From: Diphasiastrum complanatum | Lineage: Eukaryota; Streptophyta; Lycopodiopsida; Lycopodiales; Lycopodiaceae | DNA length: 64,000 nucleotides | Assembly: GCA_029204225.1 (NCBI GenBank) | Contig: CM055111.1 | Span: forward strand, 15,813,207-15,877,206 | Direction: 5' to 3' | Part shown: piece by piece, positions 10,458-21,700 of the stretch | Layout of the letters: each line of letters begins with the position of its first letter | Numbering within the stretch: position 1 is the stretch's first letter | Translations under genes and position numbers: made by a program | The notes under the pieces: model-generated | The model's database searches: none | The model's input: only the letters and a program-made list of their open reading frames with translations | What the model was told of the DNA's origin: nothing

Positions 10458-12608
10458 ATGTCTTCAATGGGTTCATCCTTGTTGGAACCAAGTGAAAGAT
10501 TGACCAGTTCAAATTATTCAATTTGGAAAATGAGGATGGAGTCCATCTTGATCCTTCAAGACGTGATGGAAATAGTTCTTGGCCTTGAAGAAGAACCACA
10601 AGTTCTTCAAGAGGTTCAAAAATACAAAAAGAGTGCTAGGATGGCTCTCCACTACATTAAGATGAATGTCTCTAATGAGATATTGAGGGAGATAGGTACT
10701 TGTACAACAGCCAAAGAAGCTTGGGATTGTCTCAAGACTATCTATGAGGCTAAGAATACCTCTAGGCTTCTCACTCTTAGGAATCAAATCTTTCAAAGTA
10801 GCCAAAAGAGTGACGAGAGTGCATCTAGTTATGTTTTGAGAGTAAAAGATATTCATAGAGAGCTTGCTTGCATTGGTGATTCCATCAATCAAAATGAGCT
10901 AGTTCAAGTCATTCTCAATGGCTTGGGAAGTGAATTTGATAACCTTGTCCAATCCTATGCCATTAAGGAGGAGCTACCAAGTTTGGAGGCTCTCAAAAGT
11001 GTGCTAATTTCAAAAGAATTAAGACAAGAGTACAAGCTCTTGAGGATGGACAAGCTTTCTCTCACTCATAATGATGGCAAAGCTCTCTTTGCCAAGGATA
11101 AGCACAAAGGGAGGAGCAAGAACCAACATCAACAATCCTCAAGCAAGGACAAAGTCAAATCCAAAGACAAAGATGAGGAGGAAGATGATTCCTCTAATGC
11201 TTCATCATCCAAGCTCAAGAAGAAGAAGATCAAGTGCCTTTATTGTGGCAAGAAAGGTCATTATGCCACCAATTGCTTCAAAAAGAAGAATCAACTCAAG
11301 CAAGCCAATATTACCAATGAGAAGGAAGACACTATTGAAAGTGATGGAGAGGGATCTCTTATGGTCTCTAGTTTCTCATCTACTCCTTTCAAGAAGGACG
11401 GCCTATGGTATATTGATAGTGGAGCCTCTTCACATATGTGTAGCTCCAAGGACTCTTTCTCTTCTATTGCACCTTATGATGGAGTTAAGAAATCAATATA
11501 CACTGCAAATGATTTTGAATGTCCTATTGAAGGCATAGGAAACATTCCCTTGAAGCTTGCATCCTCTAAAGTTCCTTCTCTCTCTAGAGTTTTTTATGTA
11601 CCTAAGCTTACCAAGAATCTTATTAGTGTTGGCCAATTGCTTGATAATGGCCTTGATGTAAAATTCAATGTTGATACTTGCACTACCAAGAAGAATGATG
11701 AGATACTTGCATTAGGATCTAGATTTGGTGGCATCTATAAACTAGATCCAAATGAGTATGTGAATGCTTGTAATGTTGCTCTTGTGAACAAGCTCTCTAT
11801 GGAGGAATTATGGCATAGGAGGTTGGGACATCCCAACTACAAATCCATGCTCTCTATGATCAAAGAATCCAAAGCTATTGGCTTGCCAAAGTCATTTTCC
11901 AAGAAGATCAAGCCTTGTGAGGCTTGTGCTATCGCTAAATCTCACAAAAAGCCATTTACAAGATCTTCTATCAAAAGCAAGCATCCTTTGGAGTTAATCC
12001 ACTCGGATGTGCATTTCTCATCAACTACAAGCAAGGGAGGAGCCACTTGTTTTGTTACTTTCATTGATGATTACACAAGATTCACTTGGATATATCTTCT
12101 TGCTTCAAAATTTATGGTGTTTGATCATTTCCTTATTTTCAAAGCTTATGTAGAGAAGCAATTCTCGTTCAAGATTAAAGCTCTTAGAAGTGATGGAGGT
12201 GGTGAATATATCTCCAATAAATTTCAAGATTTTTGTGAGCTTGAAGGCATTAAAAGAGAGTTTTCTTGTGCCTACTCTCCATCTCAAAATGGAGTGGCCG
12301 AGAGAAAGAATAGATCTCTATGTGAATGTGCAAAATCTATGAGAATCGAGGCATCTTTGCCCAAAGATTTTTGGGGAGAAGCCATTAATTGTGCAAATTG
12401 TCTTTGCAATAAGCTCCCACATATAGCTCTTGGAGGAAAGTCACCATATGAAATCTTATTTTTAAAGAAGCCTAAGGTTGATCACCTTAGAGTTTTTGGA
12501 TGCTTATGCTTTGTCCATATTCCCTTGGAAACAAGGAAGAAGGAAGATCCTAGTGCATGCAAAGGGATCATGGTTGGATACTCATCCACCAAGAAAGAAG
12601 GCCTATAG
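10458..12608 (+). CDS. Copia gag-protease-integrase open frame (internal region 3)
   Basis: Same length and domain order as the frame at 4953. It has the gag N-terminus, the CCHC knuckle, protease DSGASSHM with the usual histidine, the HHCC pre-integrase region (LGHPNYKSML) and the integrase core with IDDYTRF and RSDGGGEY. It stops at 12608 at exactly the equivalent position, with the same AAGAAAGAAGG context and TAG, before the RT frame. The frame break is therefore common to both full-length units and older than their separation, unless it is a programmed +1 shift. Of the units, this one has the best-preserved protease and gag. Confidence 0.93.
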   Translation: MSSMGSSLLEPSERLTSSNYSIWKMRMESILILQDVMEIVLGLEEEPQVLQEVQKYKKSARMALHYIKMNVSNEILREIGTCTTAKEAWDCLKTIYEAKNTSRLLTLRNQIFQSSQKSDESASSYVLRVKDIHRELACIGDSINQNELVQVILNGLGSEFDNLVQSYAIKEELPSLEALKSVLISKELRQEYKLLRMDKLSLTHNDGKALFAKDKHKGRSKNQHQQSSSKDKVKSKDKDEEEDDSSNASSSKLKKKKIKCLYCGKKGHYATNCFKKKNQLKQANITNEKEDTIESDGEGSLMVSSFSSTPFKKDGLWYIDSGASSHMCSSKDSFSSIAPYDGVKKSIYTANDFECPIEGIGNIPLKLASSKVPSLSRVFYVPKLTKNLISVGQLLDNGLDVKFNVDTCTTKKNDEILALGSRFGGIYKLDPNEYVNACNVALVNKLSMEELWHRRLGHPNYKSMLSMIKESKAIGLPKSFSKKIKPCEACAIAKSHKKPFTRSSIKSKHPLELIHSDVHFSSTTSKGGATCFVTFIDDYTRFTWIYLLASKFMVFDHFLIFKAYVEKQFSFKIKALRSDGGGEYISNKFQDFCELEGIKREFSCAYSPSQNGVAERKNRSLCECAKSMRIEASLPKDFWGEAINCANCLCNKLPHIALGGKSPYEILFLKKPKVDHLRVFGCLCFVHIPLETRKKEDPSACKGIMVGYSSTKKEGL

Positions 12609-14451
12609 AGTCTTTATACTCTCTACTTCTCAAGTTATTGAAAGTAGAGATGTTGTCTTTCATGAAGATCAACACACATCATTTGAAGAGGCCGAGATCA
12701 AGAAATCTATGGATGCATCATCAATTATTGATTTTGAAGACAATCATGATGTGATGGGGTCGAGATTTGAAGAAGACTCTCCTCGGATTTTTTCACCAAG
12801 AAGATCCATGAGAGATAGATCCGAGCCTAAGAGGCTCTCATATGTTGACAAAGGCAAACAAGTGGATCTTGATTCCACTGATTATGTTTTTCATGTCTCT
12901 CATGAAGAGCCAAAGAATGTACAAGAGGCACTCAATACCAAGGAGTGGTATGATGCCATGAAGCAAGAGTATGATGCATTGATCACCAACAATACTTGGG
13001 AGCTTGTGGATCCTCCATCCAACAAGCATGTGATTGGTTGCAAGTGGGTATTTCGGATCAAGTTCAATCATGATGGCACCATCAACAAGCATAAAGCAAT
13101 ACTATGTGCTAAAGGATTTGCTCAAATCCATGGTCTTGATTATGAGGAGACCTTTTTTTTTGTTGCAAAGATGGTGACAATAAGAATTCTTATTTCTCTT
13201 GCTTGTTTTTTCAAGTGGAAGGTGTTCCAATTAGATGTATCCAATGCTTTTCTAAATGGTTATCTTGAGGAGGAGATCTATATGGAACAACCTCAAGGAT
13301 TCATCAAGGATGAGTCCAAAGTGTGCTTGCTCTTCAAAAGTCTTTATGGACTCAAGCAAGCACCAAGATCATGGTATTCAAGACTTAACTCTTTTCTTAT
13401 CTCACTAGGATTTACTCTTAGTGACTATGATCCTTCCATGTATCTAAAGTTTGTTGATAGCAATATTGTCATTCTTCTAATTTATGTTGATGACATTATT
13501 CTTTGTGGAAGTTGTATCAAGCTAGTTGATGAAACCAAGCTAGCACTTGGATGTGAGTTTAGAATGCAAGATCTAGGCTCAGAGATACATTACATCCTAG
13601 GCCTAGACATTGATTTTTATGAAAATCATGTCTTTATATGCCAATCTAGATATGCTCACTCTATGTTGAAAAAATTCCATATGAAAAATTCTAAGAGCAT
13701 AGATACTCCAATGGAGCAAATTGTAAAAGATCCTAATAAAGGTGATGAAAGATCCTTTGAGGACATCACGCTTTTTAGGAGTCTTGTAGGCTCCTTGATT
13801 TGGCTTACCATTACTAGGCCCGATCTTAGTTTTTGTGTGCACAAATTGAGTCAATTTATGCAAGATCCTAAGATCCATCATTGGAAGATGGCCAAGAGGA
13901 TTCTAAGATATGTATCTTCATCTTGTGATTATGGTCTACTCTATAAAAGTGAAGATCTATCCATTATTGGCTACTCGGATTCGGACTTTGCAAGTGACAA
14001 GATGGATCGAAAGTCTATTAGTGCATACACTATCTTTCTTGGAGGCAATCTAATATCTTGGCTTTCCAAAAGGCAAGATACTATATCTCTCTCTTCATGT
14101 GAGGCTGAGTAAAAAGCTCTCACTACAACTACCAAAGAAGTGCTTTGGATCAAGAGGTTATTAATGGAACTAAAGTGTATCAAGGAGGATGATCTACCAA
14201 TGATCAAGTGTGATAATATCTCGGCCCAAGCTGTTGCCAATAATCCCATATTTCATGCAAGAAGCAAGCACATAGAAGTGGCACACCATTTTGTGAGAGA
14301 AAAGCTTATTGGAGGAGAAATCTATTTGGAGCATGTCAACTCGTCCTCTTGTATTGCCGATCTACTCACCAATCCTTTGAGCAAAAGTGCTTTCATCAAG
14401 CATAGATCTAATCTTGGAGTTATATCAAGATCAATGCTCAAATCTTCATAG
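12598..14451 (+). pseudogene. Copia reverse transcriptase-RNase H (internal region 3), nonsense and core mutation
   Basis: RT-RNase H in the +1 frame relative to gag. The fingers motif read as EETFAPVAKM in the copy at 7640 is EETFFFVAKM here: GCACC is replaced by TTTTT with no length change, giving a run of nine T at 13153-13161. QLDVSNAFLNG, YGLKQAPRSWY and YVDD (near 13485) are kept. A TAA at 14110-14112 after SSCEAE truncates RNase H. Its frame resumes without a shift and ends at 14451 with ADLLTNPL (the others have ADLLTKPL). The nonsense codon is the same as at 759. This copy is inactive. Confidence 0.92.
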
Positions 14452-14471
14452 ATAATTTTTTAGGAGGAGTG

Positions 14472-15206
14472 TGAAGAATTGAAAAAGATTATCTATGTTA
14501 GATATAGGGGTCTTATGTTTTTTACATCAAGCATCTAGGTGTAGGATGTTGATAGGAATAAATTTGGCATAGATGGCAAATTATGCATTTCCACTTGTAA
14601 TGCCACTATTGAGCCAAAATAGAGTAAGAGGCTAAACACTTGCCAATTAGAGTGTAGACAAGTGTAAAGTTTTTGTTTGATGAATTCCAAGAGGTCCAAT
14701 AGGATTTAGAGGTGGAACCTTGTGAGGTCCAATAGGGAATTGAGGTGTGCTTGAATATAGTCCAATAGAATTAAGAGGTGCATGGATCAATGATCCAATA
14801 GGATCAAGAGGTGACAAAATATGGTCCAATCATAGTTAAGCATAGTGGCAGCTCGTGGACCTACTAGTATCATTGTACTCCTCATTTTGAAGCTAATTGA
14901 TTTGGTGATTTCATGGATTTTGTGAGTTATTGGATTTCTAGCTTTCTCTCTCTACCGGAGAGCTCATGATGCATTTTCTCTCTCTACCCGAGGAGAGCAG
15001 CTTGTTTTCACTTAGATTATGTTTTGAATACTTCCCACACGTGTGAGTGAGAGTTGGAAGTGATTGAATGCATGTAGTAGTGTGTTTTTGCCATAGGATT
15101 CAAGATTGATCTTGAATCTCAATCTAGTCTTGATCTTGGTGCATCTACACACCTTAGGAGATCACAAGTACATTTAGTGGACAGTCCACATGTGTGAAAT
15201 TCAACA
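14472..15206 (+). repeat. LTR_D, terminal LTR of the copia array
   Basis: The repeat is 735 bp and ends TTCAACA. The following bases, TTTGTATGTCGG, are not a primer-binding site, so this is the right end of the array. It shares GAATATAGTCC with LTR_A. The target-site duplication cannot be checked because the left end of the array is outside the window. Confidence 0.94.
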
Positions 15207-15467
15207 TTTGTATGTCGGAGTTTTCTTGTTCCCTTTGAATTTCGCATCTTGGTTGAAAAATAAAGTCGAATGCTCTATTAATTTTATGAACATAGATCAG
15301 TAGTAACTGACTACTCTCTAGAGGATTGTAGGAGTGTTTCCGCTAGTAGTGCCCAGCAAACGCGTATGAACTCCATCCGAATCTCGAAAGAGAGTCACAA
15401 ATGTTTCGTGAATTTTCTTCTCATGATTCTCATCATTCGTATCGGAGCACCGCTCGACTCCCAACAG
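15207..15467 (+). repeat. Probable 3' part of an unrelated copia LTR
   Basis: Not coding. It ends CGACTCCCAACA, followed one base later by a Met-tRNA primer-binding site, as expected for the R-U5 end of another LTR that the array inserted into or recombined with. No second copy is seen in the window. Confidence 0.55.
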
Positions 15468-15480
15468 TGGTATCAGAGCC
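15468..15480 (+). other. tRNA-Met primer-binding site of a second copia element
   Basis: TGGTATCAGAGCC lies after the LTR-like end CCCAACAG. About 470 bp of weakly coding, unrecognised leader-like sequence follow (15481-15950), and no copia gag is recognisable there. Confidence 0.7.
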
Positions 15481-15949
15481 ACCCTGTCATATTCTGTCAT
15501 AGCCGAGAAGCTACCAGATCTAGGAGGCCAAGCATTCAGACAATCAACCATCAACAAGAAAAAAGACTTCAAAAAACAATGATTGTTATATGGAAAAAAA
15601 CAATGGTGAAGAGGCTTGTTGAAGAACCTTATCAAGGTGTTCAAAATCTGCATGAGAATATGCCACAAGTAGACCATGGTAGCATAAGAGAAGATTTAAT
15701 CGGGAAGAGAGCTATAATATGATCAGCACAACATGATAAATTGGGTATGCGTTTGGTTTTGTTAGTTTATCCCTATGAGCCTATCATCTTCAAGGAGCTT
15801 GGGGATGGGAACTTAGGGGTGGTTATAGAATTTATTATTGGGCATACGAATTTTTCATCTAGCATTGGCAACTCAAATCTTGCAAATGTGAGTTTGATTA
15901 GTTGTCCAACAAACCAACTCACTTTTGAAGATGGCACTCCATTGAAAAT

Positions 15950-18696
15950 CATTGAAAGAAAATGCTCATGTTGATGACAATGATTGTATTCAATGTGAAG
16001 CTCAAGAGGAAAACAACAATGGTGATGATGGTGGACACCATATGGAGGATATCCTAAATCAACGTGTGGCTAGTAAAATGAAGTATAAAATGATAATAAG
16101 GAAGCCTCAAGACAAATTTCATGTTCGCCACTCCAATAAATGTGCACAAGAGGCTGTTCCAAACATGTGGCTACCATTGATTTTTGTGAGAAAAAATGTT
16201 GTCAAATGGCAGATCGAGAGAAGACTATGCAACTCAGAGTAGAACATTGGGGACAAATTCATAGTCAACGCGTGACACGTGCCTATGATAACTTGACTAT
16301 GGCTTGGCATGATGAAAAAAAAGGAAAGCAGCTGAAGTTAACTTTTGATGGAAAAGAAATTTGTTGCATTGCTTGGTACACTATACATGGCATTCCAAAT
16401 ACTACTTTTTATAGATACAAGCAACAATACATGGAAGGGACAACAAAAGCAATGCATGAAAATAAAGGCATCATCAGAAAAGCATGGGATCACGTCGATA
16501 TGGGAAAGGCAATTATACAAGATTTTATTGACAACAATGCAGTAAGGATGCCACATAAAAGCCGCACATCATTTTTTGATGGAGCACGAGAACCACAACT
16601 TGTTCTCCCGACAATGTATAAGCAAATCAATATTTTGCATGAGGTTAATATTACTTTGAATGAATTGGGATATAAGAGAATGTCAAAGTCTACATTTCAT
16701 AGACTATGGCATACAACATTCAAAACTGTTAGTCTTTCAAAGACAAGCACATTTTCAAAGTGTGATATTTGCACATCAATTAAATTGCAGCTAGAATGTA
16801 CTAGAAATTGAGTGGAGCGTGCAAAATATCTCATGAAAAGAAGAATGCACATGCTTCAACAAATGAGTTGTAGGAATGTTTATTATGGTTAGAGATTGTA
16901 CTCGGAACTACATCCAAATAAGTATTTGTGGATTATTCATGATAAGATGGATCAACAAAAGACATCCATACCATGATTGCAGCCTATACCAAAATCATTG
17001 GGCCATGCGATGCAATTACTGATATCATTGACAAAAATGATAACACATGGACATGGTCAAAATGGATATGGACACTTTTCAATGGGTCTTTGGCCAGGGG
17101 ATCCCAATTTTACAATGGGCTCTCTAGCAATGTGTTACGAAATTTGGAGAGAAAGGAAAAGCATGTTTATGGAGACTTGTTGCTTGCAGAGAAAACATCG
17201 TCATCAAGAAATCAGTTTACAACTTTAACTTCAAGAGTGGCATTGGATTACCATATGGAGGTAAAAAACGAAGATAATAAGTATACACAAGTGCAATGTG
17301 AAGCCATTGAGCATAGCAAAAATGTGGCTTCAACAACTTTTGGTCATCTGCCAGGTGAGAATGTTGGATGCAACCAAGTCATGGGCTCAACAATGCCTAC
17401 TCAGTTGCAAAGTGAATATGTTCAATGTGCACAAGATAATTCAACGGGATCTGCAAGTTTCAAATGCTTGCCTTCTATGTTGCTACTACAATTAGACAAT
17501 TGTGGATCTAAAAATAAGAATAGATATATGTTTGCATATCTTTCCTTGCTTGTCGCTAGAGGAGTCTTTGAGATGGTTCAATTAGGGTTTCTCATGGTGG
17601 GGCATACACATGAGGATATTGATGCATTGTTTAGTCGCTTCTCATAAAATCTTAGAAGAAAATGTGTATTCACATTTCCTCATCTAATGCGATGCTTCGA
17701 TGAGTGTACAAGTTCAAATCCTGCTCCATTCCTAGTTAAAGAGGTTCCAAACTTTAAAGATTATGTAGACGGTGGTTTGTGTGATAAGAACAAAAGATTG
17801 GTTGGACACCCCAAACCATTGCAATTTCATTTTTACATGCAAGATGGTGTACCATTGATGCAATACAAAATGCACCCTAAGGCAATTGAATGGCTACCAC
17901 AAGAAGATATTGAGCTTTGGGAGCGTGATTCTCAAAATAAGCCAAAGCTTTCTCAAGGACAACCAAAAATTGTTCTGGTCTTTGAATACATCAAAAATAA
18001 TAAGCAAATCTTAGAAGGTCTAAAAAGTTATGTCTCTTTTTGAAAAACAGGGGTGCATGAGGTCAAGAATCATATACAAAGTGGATTCAACCAGTCATTG
18101 AGTATTGGGAGAACATGATTAATTTTATAAAAACACCGACCATGCAAGAGCCTATTGTTTGTAAGGAGTTTTGGCCTAGAAGTTCAATTTTCATGGAAAA
18201 AGAAAATCATGTTCACGATGTTGATTGAGATATGATGGGATTGAAAGCGCGTGATGGGCATTATTGTGGTCCAGCTCTCAATAAACCAAGGGAAGCATTC
18301 AACCCTGAGATTGACGTAAAGAGGAATGACTTTATTCTTGTGAGGCCAAGTGACACAATATATCCAATATGGCTGTGAACTACCATGAGTGATATTGATA
18401 CAAATAGGACATCCACAAACTACATGAAAGTGAAGGTACAATATTGGGCTCCTATCTCACAAAGAAAAGGTGCATCCGATGCTGAGGTATGTATTGATTG
18501 TTGGAATAAGTACTGGCGCTGCAACAAAAGAGATCCTGAGCGATGAGAGAATTTGAACACAATTGTTTGGAGTTGGACAACGAAAGAAGTCTTAGGATGT
18601 AGAAATGTAGCTATCAAAATACCAAAAAGTGTGTGCTTAAAAGCAAAAGAAAACCTTAAAATGGCAGAGAACAATGACGATGACATTGTAATGTGA
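15950..18696 (+). pseudogene. DUF7869-type (transposase-like) gene, broken
   Basis: Several collinear fragments read as one old protein. The first, 16140-16811, has Cys/His-rich CTRGCSKHV and CEKKCC, then ICCIAWYTIHGIPNTTFYRY and near its end KCDICTSIK. At 16940-17140 the stretch around IIHDKMDQQKTS and MITHGHGQNGYGHFSMG spans a frame change. At 17460-17647 follows LLLQLDNCGSKNKNRYMFAY, then LGFLMVGHTHEDIDALFSRF and a TAA at 17645. 17687-18043 and 18235-18696 (GHYCGPALNKP, IYPIW, WNKYWRC) complete it. The LDNC and GHTHEDID motifs are what I associate with DUF7869 proteins, which look like RNase H-fold transposases; that family call is from memory. At least two frame changes and several in-frame stops disable it. 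No splice sites or terminal inverted repeats were identified. Confidence 0.65.
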
Positions 18697-18815
18697 TCAT
18701 TGTTTTGTATTTGAATTGAATAAAATAAAGAGAAAAAAAGACAATCAAACCAAACAAGAAAGAAAATGTTGAATTTGTTCCAAAATCAAGAAAGATTCCC
18801 AAAATTACTAAAACA

Positions 18816-19440
18816 GTGTTCACAGAAACCAGAAAAGTTAAAAAAGTAACATCTTCAAATCCAATTATAAGTAGCGAGATACCTAGAGATCTGTCGCCAC
18901 TTAGAACCCGTTCATATGATATAGTAGAAGACCTTGTCTCCAGAATGCCCAATATAACTTTTAAACAGTTATTAGACGATAATCAGTATTATAAGAAAGA
19001 AATTAAGCAATTTTTGCAAAGGAAAAAGAAAAGAGAAGCGAATTACCATTAGTCAACGTAGGATTAGTTAACTACGGTCATAAGGGTCAACCCGAGATTC
19101 AAGTTGTGATCAATGGCTGCATTTTAGATAGTGTGCCCATAGATTCCGGATTTAGCTTAAACATAATGACTAAAGAAACAACATACGAGTTAGGCATTCA
19201 CCATAGAATAACACCCACATTAAGACATTTAAGGTTAGCTGATGCAACTAGACGAGCACCGATAGGAGAATTGTCAATAGTTATAGTCTACATTGGAGAC
19301 CATAAGTTCCTAATGGATTTTATTATATTAAAAACTGCAAGAGAATCTTCGTATAAGTATTATTAGGATGACCATGGCTCTACCATGCTGATGTCATAAC
19401 CCACTGGAAGAAGAAGGAGATTACCTTCAGAGATCAGATG
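18816..19440 (+). pseudogene. Gypsy pre-protease linker and first aspartic-protease domain
   Basis: 18816-19050 encodes the linker seen before gypsy proteases (YDIVEDLVSRMPNITFKQLL). A frame change leads to the protease: VINGCILDSVPIDSGFSLNI carries the DSG active-site triad near 19143, followed by the flap-side stretch LRHLRLADATRRAPIGELS. A stop near 19363 precedes PWLYHADVITHWKKKEITF, the end typical of gypsy proteases. Retropepsins act as dimers, so one copy per polyprotein is expected. A second protease domain follows in the next 600 bp. It is inactive because of the stops. Confidence 0.75.
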
Positions 19441-20040
19441 GAGACACCGACGAGGAAATGTCACAAAAAAATTATGATATCCTGGGAAAAAGATAAGTAC
19501 GAAGGTGAGACACCTACATCATCCTCGAGCTATACCTCAGAGGATGAAGGGATTCAGTCCATAAGGACTGAGGAAGGAGAGAGGTTTGTCACACTAAGTA
19601 TACCTGCATATAGTAATAAAGTAGAATATGTAGATAGAGGAGATTGTAGAGTTCTAGAGATTAGTGCTATTATAGGAGACCATATTGTAGATAGAATACT
19701 AATAGACTCAGGATCCAGCATCAACTTAATAACAGAAACAATGGCTAAGGAATTAGGACTAGAAAAACATATAGAGACTATTATTTACCATGAAATCCAT
19801 TTAGCAAACACATCCAAATGCATACCAGTACGTGAGCTAAAAGGTATTAGTGTAGTTATAGAGACATAGATGTTTGTTATGAATTTCTTTGTTATAAACC
19901 TAGTAGATACACCATCGTATTGAATATTATTTGGAAGACCGTGGCTATATCAAGCAGATGCTATTATAAATTGGTCTACCAAACAAATATTTTTTTCAGG
20001 CATTCTCACAGCCAGTCCAATAGGGGGTCACATTTGGAGA
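19441..20040 (+). pseudogene. Second gypsy aspartic-protease domain
   Basis: The open stretch 19438-19869 has a charged linker (SSSYTSEDEG) and then a full retropepsin-like core: DRILIDSGSSINLITETMAKELG carries DSG near 19707. A TAG at 19867 and a TGA near 19921 interrupt it before FGRPWLYQADAIINW. It resembles the upstream domain (IDSG, TKE/TMAKE, PWLY.AD) but is clearly diverged, so this is not a recent duplication. The next part leads into the RT-proximal linker. Confidence 0.78.
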
Positions 20041-21700
20041 TGGGGAGAGGAGTTAGCCAGACCTACTGAATCTTGGATCAATTTCATAGAATGTTATGAG
20101 ATTGATGAGGATGAGGAAATACCAACAACATCCAAGTCAAGGGAAGTTCTGGGTGAAACTAGAGCAAGATTGACCGAAGAGATGATAGATAAAAAAGATT
20201 ATGTAGAAATAGAAATTAATAAAGATAAAATTTTGAATTTTTGTAGACACCAATCGGACCAGGAACGTGAAGAGTATATATTACTTTTTCAGAAATATCA
20301 AAACATATTTGCTTGGTCGATGGACGATTTAACAGGAATACTAGTTAAATGGGAGTTCATAGGATAGATCTTATTCAGGGAGTACCTGTTAGGCAACTCT
20401 AATATAGATTAAATCCCAAGTATTCCTTGTTAGTTAAAGACAAATTAGATAGATAACTTCGAGCGGGTATTATATATCTTGTTCTAAGCAGTGAGTGGGT
20501 GTCACCAATAGTTATAGTACCTAAGAAGAAGACGGGCAAGATTAGAGTTTGCCAAGATTTTAGAAAACTAAATGCTACTACAACAAAGGATTATCATCCT
20601 CTGCCTTATACAGATACTATTCTTGACCAAGTAGTTGGTCATGAACGTTAGAGCTTTTTAGACAAATTCTCAAGCTATAATCAAGTTTTTATCAAAGAGG
20701 AAGATAGATCCAAGACCACTGATTGGGGGACGTATGCGTATACGGAAATGCCCTTTGGTCTTTGTAATGCACTTGCCACATTCCAACGTATGATGACGAA
20801 TATTTTTCAAAATTATTTAAGGAAGTATTTAGAAATTTTCATGGACGACTTATGTGTCTATTCATCAACTAAAGACCACTTAGACACATTAGAAAAGACA
20901 TTGAGAAGATGTCAAGAGACATCTCTTAAATTGCATCCAGCCAAGTGTTATTTTGGGATGAAGGAAGGCATCTTGTTAGGACATAAAACTTCGAAGGACG
21001 GTATATAAGCTGACATCAAAAAAGTAAAAATGATTTTAGAATTGTTAGAACCAACTAATCTACGAGAGCTTAGAGGTTTTGTAGGACACGTAGGATATTA
21101 TCGTAGGATAATTAAGGATTGTGCCATAGTAGTAACTCCTTTAACAAGTTTATTAAAAAAGTCTGTTGAGTACCATTGGTCATAGGACCATCAGCAAGCT
21201 TTTGATAAATTGAAACAGTCATTAGCAGAAGCCACTAGAGTTAGACCTCCAAATTGGGTTAAAAAGTTCCATGTGTATGTAGATACATCATCATTTGCAA
21301 TAGGTGTAGTGCTTAGTTAGAAAGATGACCAAAATATAGATTACCCAATTTATTATAAGGGTAGACAACTCACTGCATCAGAAAAGAACTATTCTGCTAC
21401 ACAGCGTGAAGCACTGGGAATGATTTATTCAGTAAAGAAATCTAGACATTATGATACCTTTGTGTTTTTCATGTAGATCATTACACATTGAAACATTTAG
21501 TGAATAAACCTGATCTTTCGGGTAGGGTAGCTAGATGGGTATTGTTATTAGATGAGTTTAATTATGAAGTAGAATTAAGAAGAGGCAAGGATCATCAAAA
21601 TGCTGATTATATATCCTGTCTCCAAATGAAAAATCAGTTTGAACCCATTTCGGATGAATTTTTGGATGAGTAAATAATGCTTATCCAAATGGAAACATCA
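20041..21700 (+). pseudogene. Gypsy reverse transcriptase and RNase H
   Basis: The linker (CYEIDEDEEIPTTSKSRE, FAWSMDDLTGI) is followed by RT. Visible motifs are SPIVIVPKKKTGKIRVCQDF, LNATTTKDYHPLPYTD, MPFGLCNALATFQRMM and the catalytic FMDD near 20838 (YMDD-like). The connection region has LRELRGFVGHVGYYRR. RNase H follows with VYVDTSSFAIGVVLS and YSATQREALGMIYSVKK, then VARWVLLLDEF and DHQNADYISCL. In-frame stops near 20400, 20456, 20650, 21006, 21184 and 21319 make it inactive. Confidence 0.88.

Larger units (their letters stand above)
1..15206 (+). mobile_element. Tandem array of one Ty1/copia LTR-retrotransposon family
   Basis: Four 735 bp LTRs (1121, 3461, 8966, 14472) alternate with internal regions in the same orientation, and no host sequence separates the units. 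Each internal region starts with a tRNA-Met primer-binding site directly after the upstream LTR and ends with the same purine-rich AGGAGGAGTG before the next LTR. LTR_C to LTR_D is 5506 bp, LTR_B to LTR_C 5505 bp and LTR_A to LTR_B 2340 bp because of an internal deletion. The left end lies outside the window. Adjacent units share one LTR, which independent insertion would not produce; unequal recombination between LTRs is the usual explanation. Confidence 0.93.
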
